From: Aureliella helgolandensis
GTDB lineage: Bacteria > Planctomycetota > Planctomycetia > Pirellulales > Pirellulaceae
DNA length: 64,000 bases
NCBI RefSeq assembly: GCF_007752135.1
Contig: NZ_CP036298.1
Location: 1,922,001 to 1,986,000 of the forward strand
Reading direction: 5' to 3'
In this document: piece after piece, positions 35,522 through 42,672 of the stretch
How the letters are laid out: the number at the start of each line of letters is the position of its first letter
How positions within the stretch are numbered: position 1 is the stretch's first letter
Program-made: the position numbers and the translations under genes
The notes under the pieces: generated by a model
Databases searched by the model: none
Seen by the model: the letters and a program-made list of their open reading frames with translations, nothing else
Told to the model about the DNA's origin: nothing

Positions 35522-38500
35522 AAACCGTATCTCAGTGTCTACAGGAATCGGACATCGAAGCGTTGCTGACCGGCAACGACGCGACATCGCAAAGCCAGCG
35601 GTGGGAAGAGCACATTTCTTCCTGTGACAGTTGCCGCGTGGCGATGGCTAGCCGAGTCGGAGACCTGCAATGGTGGCATGAAGCCGAGCGATCATTGCAG
35701 GGTGAGGTCACCGCAGAAGGGAGCGATCTCTGCGTCGATGCAACTGATGATCGTGAGAGTACCGACGAGCTATTAGAACTGCTCGGGCCGACCGATGACC
35801 CGCTAATGCTGGGACGCATCGGCACGTACGAAGTCCTGGGCGTGCTTGGTCGAGGTGGGATGGGAATCGTTTTCAAAGCCTTCGATGCTCCGTTGAATCG
35901 CTATGTCGCAATCAAGATGTTGCTACCGCATCTGGCGGCATCGGGCGCTGCGCGAAAGCGATTCCAGCGCGAAGGCCAGGCGGCGGCAGCCGTGATCGAC
36001 GACCATGTCCTACCGATTTATGCCGTCTCCCAGTGGCAGAACATTCCGTATCTGGTGATGCAGTACTCGTCCGGAAAAAACCTGCAACGACGGATCGACG
36101 ATGAGGGTCCGCTGGAGGTGAAAGAGATTCTGCGAATCGGCATGCAGGCCGCTCGCGGTCTGGCCGCGGCACACGCGCAAGGCCTCGTCCATCGCGACGT
36201 GAAGCCGTCCAACATGTTGCTCGACGGGTCGGTGGAACGAGTCATGTTGACCGATTTCGGCCTGGCTCGCGCGGTCGATGACGCTAGCATCACGCGCACC
36301 GGAATCATCGCAGGAACGCCGCAGTACATGTCACCGGAACAGGCCAGCGCCGAGACGGTCGATCACCGCAGCGACCTGTTCAGTCTCGGCAGTGTCCTGT
36401 ACGCGATGTGCGTCGGCCACTCGCCCTTCCGAGCCGAATCCAGCTATGGCGTGCTGCGATTGATCACCGACAGAGAACCGCGTCCGATACGAGAACTGAA
36501 TCCAGAAATTCCGGAGTGGCTGTGCTTGATCATCGGAAAACTCATGGCCAAGCAACCTGTCGAGCGATTTGATTCAGCCGAACAGGTCGCCGAGTTGCTC
36601 GAAGGCTGTCTCGCTCATGTTCAGGAACCAACGACCACGTCGCTGCCCGCGTCTGCAGCGAAACTCGTCGAGAGTTTCGGTACCGGCAGTCGTGCCGCCA
36701 ACATGACCGGTAGTCTAGTTGGCTCCCGCTTCCCTCCGATCGGCAAGCTCATTGTCGCTGCCGCATTTGCGTTCTTCACCATTGCGGCCACGATCATTTT
36801 TCTGGAATCGGGCAAAGGCACAATTCGCATTGAGACCAATTGCGATACCGACGTACCCATTGTCATTCGACAGGGTGACGAAGTTGTCAAACATCTGACG
36901 ATTTCAAGAGACGGCGCGACTGCTCGACTGAAAGCCGGTCAGTACATTCTCGAAATCGAAGGTGACGGTATACACTTCGCGATTGAAGGTAACGAAGTTA
37001 CCCTGAGCCGCAGTGGCACTTGGCTCGCGACGATCAGTGAGACCCCTGACGCCGTCCTGGAAAACGCGGAAATCACTCCTCAGCTCTCACCAGATAAGTT
37101 GCCCGGCGGCACAGAGTTGTCACTTGAACGCTCACCCGAATTTGCATCGGTTAAAGTCAAGGTGTTGCGAGAGAACAGGACCGCACTAGCTGGAACTCAA
37201 GTCAAAATCCGAATGATAGGCAGTTCAGATCGTCCAGTAGAGGTGAAGGGTGTCAGCAACAAAGACGGTGTTGCGATTGATCAAGCACTGCCCTACGGAA
37301 AATACCAGATTGAAGTGACGACGCCCGCTAGCTGGCAGTTGAGTAGCAGGTACTTGCCGCAGATCGTGCAGTTTGGGAAGGGGTTAGATCTGACGATTGT
37401 GGCACCATCATCCGACGAGAACTGCGTCACGGTTATCGATTCAAAATCCAAGGCGTCGGCAGACTCGATTTCGAGCCTTCGTTTCGGAGAAGCTCGCGAC
37501 TACATGACCAAGCGAAATCTCATCAGCGGGGCCTATGGGAATCCATTCGTGCCGGAGCCGGACGCGCCGCCGGGCGAGTTTCACTCTTTTCCGACCCCAA
37601 CCAATGGAGTTGGTGAATTGATCTATTCGATCCGTTTCCACTTGACCCGAGAGGTGCTGCAGGTGGATGGAACAACCTCCCTGGAGTGGACTTGGCAACC
37701 TAATGGGCAAAAGCTCCCCGCGAGATTCATGGTCTCACGGCGAGGACTCCATGAACACTCTGCCCTTCGCTCCGTTACGGTGGAACCCACCAACCATGAC
37801 GGCCTCTTCATGAAATCAGGCAATGATTTGATGCGTGTTGGCTACTACCTATTCCAGCTCGGCGAGCCGCTAACGGTTCCGCACAAAATCAACCATCCGC
37901 CCGGAAACCTCACGGTTTACCTTGCGGATATTTATGGGCGTCCAAATGCGGATTCGCAATCCGCACTGGGCATCGCTGAAACTGAAAGCATGAATTGCTT
38001 CTTGCCAATCAGTCTACAAAAGAATTCTCAATGGCTTGCCAGGCTTCTCAATATAGAAGACTGGTCACCCTATCGGAAGGATCAAACTCACCTCGGTCAC
38101 CTCTTGAGAAAAGATGTCGGACTGAAACCAAGCGACGAGGCAACGGTTCAGATCGACGCCTTTTTTGGCGAGTCCGAGAGCACGCCCACCGGAAAAATAT
38201 CCGATGTACTATTCCGCCCTTTTAGCGATACGGATGTTGCTACGGAAAAAAACTCTGGAGCGTTTTCAGCACCGCAGTTCGCTGGCCAGCCGGTTTCAAA
38301 GTGGCTGGACGACTACTGGGAATACATGAACACTGATGTTGCCCCTCACCAAACGGGGTTCGAGCACGAACGTGCGTTGAAGTCGATTGTCAGGTTTCGC
38401 TCGATCCCAGCTTGCGATGATGTGATCACTGCCGCGATGACTGAGTGGTTCGCTGAGATTGAACATGAATTGGACGCGAAAACGCTGACGGTTGCCGCAC

Positions 38501-39417
38501 ACTGCATCGCCACTGTCTCCGGGAAGCGACACCAAAAATCGGCGGTTGACTACCTCTTCAATATGGTCGATCAGATTTCTGAATTGACATTGACCGAGGA
38601 GCTGATCGAAGATTTTTACGATGAAGGGAATCCGTGGAACCTCATTTGTAAACAACTCCCGTTGAGAGATGAAGCGTTCGTCAAACAGATCGCAGATCGC
38701 CTTCGAAATGGAAGTACCAATCAACGACTACTCGCCTTGCAGTTGTCGATCGGTACCGAGTCGGGCATGGAGGAAACCGCCCCAGATTCCGCGGCAGATG
38801 AAGGCTGGATACGTTCCAATCGCGAGCTCCTTCTGCCGGCATTGCTTATTGCATCTCACGACGATAGCGACCGCGTGCGGTTGCACTCGCTGTTGATGCT
38901 GCAGTCATGGAGCACGGTCGACGGCAAAGTCTCGATACGAATGAAAGAGGCGTTCGAGTCAGATCCATCACTTGATGTTCAGTCATTCTTGATCGATTGC
39001 TTCTACCCGCTTAACAAAAATCTGGATGCGATTCATGACAAACTGATGACGTGGGCAAAGTCCAGAGATCCGGAGACCGTGCTAAAGGCGATGTTTTGCA
39101 TGATGCAACCAAGCAATGAGGGGCGGCGCGAGCATTCGATTGACTCGCTAATTCTGCTGTTGAGTGATCCCGAGTGGGGGTTGGAAATTGAGAGCCGTGT
39201 TCCGGCGAATGGAACGCTTAAGTCTCGAAAGATGCGTCAGTTCGCAATCACACTGCTGGGCGAATATGGTAAGGAAGCCCGCCGAGGCCTACCCGTATTG
39301 CAGGCCGAGCTAGCACGCGATCGTGAATTGACTCGGACGTTTGCCCAGACAGCGATTGTAACGATCGCAAGCGACTCAAACGAAGCGTCAATGGAATCAA
39401 CCGGTTTGGGATTGTAA
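35518..39417 (+). CDS. Membrane Ser/Thr protein kinase with large extracytoplasmic region
   Basis: About 1299 residues from ATG 35518, which overlaps the sigma stop; an upstream start at 35503 is open but less likely. N-terminal zinc-finger-like HISSCDSCR (residues 31-39) resembles anti-sigma zf-HC2. The kinase domain spans about 105-365: LGRGGMGIVFKAFD, VAIKML, catalytic LVHRDVKPSNMLL, DFGLARA and PQYMSPEQAS. One membrane helix lies at 408-428, then a beta-rich segment (GTIRIETNCDTDVPIVIRQ), a carboxypeptidase-regulatory-like segment (VKVKVLRENRTALAGTQVKI), and a long C-terminal region ending in HEAT-like helices (KEARRGLPVLQAELARDREL). It likely senses an envelope signal and acts on the coupled sigma factor. 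Confidence 0.9.
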   Translation: MKTVSQCLQESDIEALLTGNDATSQSQRWEEHISSCDSCRVAMASRVGDLQWWHEAERSLQGEVTAEGSDLCVDATDDRESTDELLELLGPTDDPLMLGRIGTYEVLGVLGRGGMGIVFKAFDAPLNRYVAIKMLLPHLAASGAARKRFQREGQAAAAVIDDHVLPIYAVSQWQNIPYLVMQYSSGKNLQRRIDDEGPLEVKEILRIGMQAARGLAAAHAQGLVHRDVKPSNMLLDGSVERVMLTDFGLARAVDDASITRTGIIAGTPQYMSPEQASAETVDHRSDLFSLGSVLYAMCVGHSPFRAESSYGVLRLITDREPRPIRELNPEIPEWLCLIIGKLMAKQPVERFDSAEQVAELLEGCLAHVQEPTTTSLPASAAKLVESFGTGSRAANMTGSLVGSRFPPIGKLIVAAAFAFFTIAATIIFLESGKGTIRIETNCDTDVPIVIRQGDEVVKHLTISRDGATARLKAGQYILEIEGDGIHFAIEGNEVTLSRSGTWLATISETPDAVLENAEITPQLSPDKLPGGTELSLERSPEFASVKVKVLRENRTALAGTQVKIRMIGSSDRPVEVKGVSNKDGVAIDQALPYGKYQIEVTTPASWQLSSRYLPQIVQFGKGLDLTIVAPSSDENCVTVIDSKSKASADSISSLRFGEARDYMTKRNLISGAYGNPFVPEPDAPPGEFHSFPTPTNGVGELIYSIRFHLTREVLQVDGTTSLEWTWQPNGQKLPARFMVSRRGLHEHSALRSVTVEPTNHDGLFMKSGNDLMRVGYYLFQLGEPLTVPHKINHPPGNLTVYLADIYGRPNADSQSALGIAETESMNCFLPISLQKNSQWLARLLNIEDWSPYRKDQTHLGHLLRKDVGLKPSDEATVQIDAFFGESESTPTGKISDVLFRPFSDTDVATEKNSGAFSAPQFAGQPVSKWLDDYWEYMNTDVAPHQTGFEHERALKSIVRFRSIPACDDVITAAMTEWFAEIEHELDAKTLTVAAHCIATVSGKRHQKSAVDYLFNMVDQISELTLTEELIEDFYDEGNPWNLICKQLPLRDEAFVKQIADRLRNGSTNQRLLALQLSIGTESGMEETAPDSAADEGWIRSNRELLLPALLIASHDDSDRVRLHSLLMLQSWSTVDGKVSIRMKEAFESDPSLDVQSFLIDCFYPLNKNLDAIHDKLMTWAKSRDPETVLKAMFCMMQPSNEGRREHSIDSLILLLSDPEWGLEIESRVPANGTLKSRKMRQFAITLLGEYGKEARRGLPVLQAELARDRELTRTFAQTAIVTIASDSNEASMESTGLGL

Positions 39418-40119
39418 GTTGAAACGCGCCTCGAACGCTTTCCTCGCCCGACGGAACCTCTCTCAATCTCGCTACTGCGAAGGACGTTGTTCTTGCCTGC
39501 CGAGAGCCCTGGGGGCTACAGTGAGGCTGCGAAGATGCTTGCCCTGTTTTTCCTCGCAGATCGGCCTGGAGTTGCTGCGGGGCGATGTCCGGCCCCACTA
39601 TCGGCAATCAGACCTCGGGAGCTCTCCGTAGGGTCGTGCAGCTTTCAATTGCCCTATCGGATGTCTGTTTCATTCGCCTTTATGTTGCTATCTGGGTAAC
39701 GCTAGAGATCCACAATCGCTCCAATCCAGCACCATTGGAGAATTCGTTGGGGCATTGACGGAAGCTTAGATGCAAGGGGGGCCACGCGTGCAGGTAGCAG
39801 GAGAACGCGCATCGTTCGGTTACTACTATGAGTACATGACGAGGTTCGCTTAGACCTCTGCGTTCCCTTTATCCGTCACGAGCCAGTCGCTTAGAAATCT
39901 CGCTGCCGATGTCCTCGGATCCACCGGTGACAATTGCGGTTCGATTACTGGACATGAATGGTCTCTCCGAATTCATCGTGAAGTTGCGGTCTGGTGTTTT
40001 CTACTTCGTCACGCTTGAGACAATGCTCGCAAATCAGTGCCAAGGTCGCGAGTCGCCATGCAGCGCGACGACCTTTGAGCCGGGATTTCGACTGCTTGGA
40101 TGACGTCGGCTGGCTCAGC
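39418..40119. other. Intergenic, no gene seen
   Basis: A 700-base stretch after the kinase. Frames on both strands are short and lack recognisable features. No terminator hairpin with a T-run was identified. Confidence 0.4.
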
Positions 40120-40374
40120 TCACTTCTTGCTGTCCGCGTCGAAGAAAGCGTAGGTGAGCTTGCCGGATTGCTTCATGCCGTACGTTGCAGCAAATGGCAA
40201 TTTCATAATATCGTTGCCGTTGCCGTTGCCGTTGCCGTTGGTGTTGGTGTTGGTGTTGGTGTTGGTGTTGGTGTTGGTGTTGGTGTTGGTGTTGGTGTTG
40301 GTGTTGGTGTTGGTGTCAGACAGTTTGAGCTTGACGCAAAGTGCCGAGACGATCGGTTTGGGCAGGCTAAGCAT
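40120..40374 (-). CDS. Doubtful 84-residue ORF spanning the microsatellite
   Basis: ATG at 40374, no clear ribosome site. The residue order is a short N-terminus (LPKPIVSALCVKLKLSD), a (TN)n and (GN)n run, and a C-terminus LTYAFFDADSKK. No family recognised. It could be the repeat-expanded remnant of a gene in the DoxX-like/TetR locus or a chance frame kept open by the repeat. Confidence 0.2.
   Translation of the reverse strand: MLSLPKPIVSALCVKLKLSDTNTNTNTNTNTNTNTNTNTNTNTNTNGNGNGNGNDIMKLPFAATYGMKQSGKLTYAFFDADSKK
40213..40314. repeat. Hexanucleotide microsatellite, 17 units
   Basis: Four GTTGCC units (40213-40236) followed by thirteen GTTGGT units (40237-40314), 102 bases in all, perfect within each block. 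As six is a multiple of three, every frame across it stays open. The minus frame 40120-40374 encodes a Thr-Asn run then a Gly-Asn run flanked by non-repetitive ends (LPFAATYGMKQSGKLTYAFF). Whether that 84-residue frame is a gene is unclear. Length variation by slippage is expected. Confidence 0.9.
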
Positions 40375-40577
40375 GAGCCGTTACTTTCACGCGATTGCAT
40401 TGCCTGCGCCGCGCGATGCTACGATAGCCGGAGCCTCGCGCCGGCGGTTTCTTGCTCTTGCTCGGACAGCTCTGGTGCTAAAACATCCAACCTTGTTCCG
40501 GCATTTCCCCTTTTATCGATGCTGGGCTGCATTCAGTGGCAGCTTTGTCGATGAGCTTCCTACGTCGCTGTCCTGGG

Positions 40578-41042
40578 TTAAGCAACGCTCTGGGCCTTGA
40601 GGTGCACTTTAGTGCTATTCTTTCGTAGGAGTTGTGGGATCTTGCTATAGCGGGAGAGAAGGTTCACGACAGCGACGCTCACGATTCCGGTCGCGATGTA
40701 GACTAGCAGCCACTTAGGGTTCGACCGCAGAAAAAACTCCGAGAATAGAGCACCAGTCATGGCACCCGTTGCGTAGAGGCTATTGAAAGTGAAAAGGAGC
40801 TTGAATTTTTCGTTTCGCTCCTGCTTCAGGAGCAGGATTAGCGAGTTCGTAAAGAACGATATCGCGGCATAACCGATAACGAAGCCTGTGCTAATTCTGA
40901 AAAACGTTGGATCAATTCCAAGTGGTTTGGCCATATCCACAAATGCGGCAACGGATACCGGCCATGCTGCAAATTTCGAAATGGTAAACCGGATGAGCAT
41001 GAGACCTGAAATCGAATTCAGCGCGATCAATAGCGGTTTCAT
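40578..41042 (-). CDS. Small four-helix membrane protein (DoxX-like, tentative)
   Basis: 154 residues from ATG 41042 with an AGGA ribosome site 8-9 bases upstream. Four hydrophobic segments: about 5-25, 47-68 (FFRISTGFVIGYAAISFFTN), 82-100 and 110-130 (WLLVYIATGIVSVAVVNLL). Size and helix layout fit DoxX-like proteins, which often lie next to TetR regulators and carboxymuconolactone decarboxylase (AhpD-like) genes. Both neighbours occur here, the latter as a remnant at 41158-41307. The assignment rests mostly on context and topology. Confidence 0.6.
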   Translation of the reverse strand: MKPLLIALNSISGLMLIRFTISKFAAWPVSVAAFVDMAKPLGIDPTFFRISTGFVIGYAAISFFTNSLILLLKQERNEKFKLLFTFNSLYATGAMTGALFSEFFLRSNPKWLLVYIATGIVSVAVVNLLSRYSKIPQLLRKNSTKVHLKAQSVA

Positions 41043-41157
41043 ATTGGAGTTCCTTTTTTAAACAAGTGACAGTTAGTGAGGTGCATTCCCGGCCGAAGTC
41101 CTTGCAAACGAATTCTTGGCTTCAGCCGATTGGCATGTGTGATTATCCAACGTGATG

Positions 41158-41307
41158 CTACTTCGGCTCCACGTTAGCTCGTGGAGTGGCTTGCGGCACT
41201 CCAGTCGTTTCTCGAAAACTCATGATCGAGTGGCGTATGGCGTATGGCGTATGGCGTATGGGGTTGGGGTTGGTGGTCTCGATCGTATGAACACTAAAGT
41301 TAGTCAT
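41158..41307 (-). pseudogene. Truncated carboxymuconolactone decarboxylase/AhpD-like gene
   Basis: ATG at 41307 with an AAGGG ribosome site about 7 bases upstream. The first codons read MTNFSVHTIETT, nearly identical to the usual start of AhpD-like carboxymuconolactone decarboxylases (MTNFTVHTIETAPE...). Then the frame runs into repeat-derived sequence (NPNPIRHTPYAIRH) and stops after 49 codons. The remaining roughly 130-170 residues, with the catalytic C-x2-C, are gone. The gene lies between TetR and DoxX-like genes in the order typical of intact loci. It appears to have been deleted with simple repeats left at the junction. Confidence 0.55.
41231..41258. repeat. Heptanucleotide tandem repeat, 4 units
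   Basis: TGGCGTA repeated four times perfectly (28 bases), followed by two TGGGGT-like units. It sits exactly where the AhpD-like reading frame loses homology, so it marks the deletion or slippage junction. On the minus strand it encodes a repeat of the type TPYAIRH. Confidence 0.85.
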
Positions 41308-41448
41308 CGCTTTTCCCTTGCTTAATTTGTACTGAACGGTCAAAACTGGTGTTGGGAAATGGGGAGCCGTGCCCCCCTGGATTACTTGACGCACTCGCGG
41401 CGGAACTCCTTACCGTGAATTCCACTAGCTTTCGGTTCACCTATTGGC

Positions 41449-42030
41449 CTATGAAATCAACGCAATTGCCTGCTGGGCGATTTGTCGCAAGGCCGTTTTC
41501 CCGAACGCGCCGCGACCCAGCACGCGAATTCCAGCCACCAATGCAACGAGAGCCTTCGCAGTGGAGCGAGTATCAACCGAGTCGGGAATGGAGCCAAGCT
41601 CCTTTCCTCGGTTGATTCGTCCTTCAAAAAAACTAACGACCTCTTTGATCCCGTCTGACACGAGTTCTTGGACGTCTTCGTCATGCGACGAATATTCGAG
41701 CGCGGTGTTGAACAGCAAGCACCCCTTCTTGTCGGGATCGTCCAGCGTTGCTTTGACCAGCGAATCGAAAAACATTGCGATCGCTTTGCGCGGATCATCA
41801 ACCTTTTCCAGCAACTGCAACTTACTCGTCCGTCGATCACCGCCGTACTTCAGCAGCGCCCGTGCGAAAATGTCACGCTTTCCGTCAAATGCGTTGTAGA
41901 GGCTGCCTCGTTTGATTCCTGTTGCGTCGGTTATGTCAGAGATCGATGTCGCAGCGTATCCCTTCTCCCAGAAGACTTTCATCGCCTGTTCGATCACGTC
42001 CGACTCTTGAAATGATTTTTCCCACGGCAT
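41449..42030 (-). CDS. TetR/AcrR family regulator
   Basis: About 193 residues from ATG 42030; an open frame extends 15 codons upstream. N-terminal helix-turn-helix VIEQAMKVFWEKGYAATSIS followed by DITDATGIKRGSLYNAFDGK at residues 12-50, then a helical ligand-binding domain with a Cys in DPDKKGCLLFNTALEY. This fits the NemR/AcuR-like subgroup that responds to electrophiles through Cys. A matching operator-like palindrome lies about 50 bases upstream. It probably represses its own gene plus the AhpD-like (now broken) and DoxX-like genes downstream. Confidence 0.9.
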   Translation of the reverse strand: MPWEKSFQESDVIEQAMKVFWEKGYAATSISDITDATGIKRGSLYNAFDGKRDIFARALLKYGGDRRTSKLQLLEKVDDPRKAIAMFFDSLVKATLDDPDKKGCLLFNTALEYSSHDEDVQELVSDGIKEVVSFFEGRINRGKELGSIPDSVDTRSTAKALVALVAGIRVLGRGAFGKTALRQIAQQAIALIS

Positions 42031-42079
42031 TGTTTTATCTCGCGTAGTTTGTGCCTTCTTTAGCGAAGTGTACATGGTC

Positions 42080-42095
42080 TAGACCGACCGGTCAA
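42080..42095. promoter_or_regulatory. NemR/AcuR-type operator candidate
   Basis: TAGACC-GACC-GGTCAA: two near-inverted half sites with a 4-base spacer, 50-65 bases upstream of the TetR start. It resembles the TAGACC-N4-GGTCTA boxes of NemR/AcuR-like repressors; only one base of the right arm differs. Likely autoregulatory. Confidence 0.55.
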
Positions 42096-42672
42096 GACTC
42101 GGCTAGTTGTTTCTTCGGTCATTCGCTGCTTGTCCATGAGCCGCTCTACCCAAGACGCTCGAAACCGATCAAAAAGACCGCCGAGTCCACCTGCGTGGCC
42201 ACATGCGACGTTGTTGCAACGGTTACGGTTCGAGTCCAACCGTCCACCAGGCATGTGACTCGAACCGACTTGAATTTCCGAAAACTTTGCCTTCATATGC
42301 AAGATGTTGCATTCTAAAACGCTGGTGCTGCTAACCACCGAATTGCCCCAGTTGGAAACCTGGCAAGTCAGAATTTGGCCGATGTTTACAGGAGCATTGT
42401 TGCTCCGATTCCTGACCGATTCGGCAACGGCTCAAGCCGTGAACTTAAGCTCTTCGAACCCCTTGATGCGTTCTCACATAGCTTGCAGCATTCGAGCACA
42501 TCAACTGCCGTCGCTTCGTAGACGTGACATCTCTTGCGCTGAATAATCTTCGCATGATTGAACTCAGGACGACCTCTACCGCTGAAGAAGACGGGCCTTT
42601 TGATCTGCGGGAGCAAGCCATCGAGTGCAGCGGCAGCTAGACCGTCGATTCCGAATCTCTGATTTTTCTGGA
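42096..42672. other. Intergenic, no gene seen
   Basis: Between the TetR operator and the end of the second kinase. Frames are short and without signatures. No repeat or hairpin of note was found. Confidence 0.4.

Noticed and set aside
40213-40314. Regular repeat array that might suggest CRISPR
   Set aside because: Units are six bases with no spacers and no cas genes nearby; it is a microsatellite.
40120-40374. Thr-Asn repeat protein as a confident gene
   Set aside because: No ribosome site, no homology recognised, and the frame is held open by the repeat itself; kept only as a doubtful entry.
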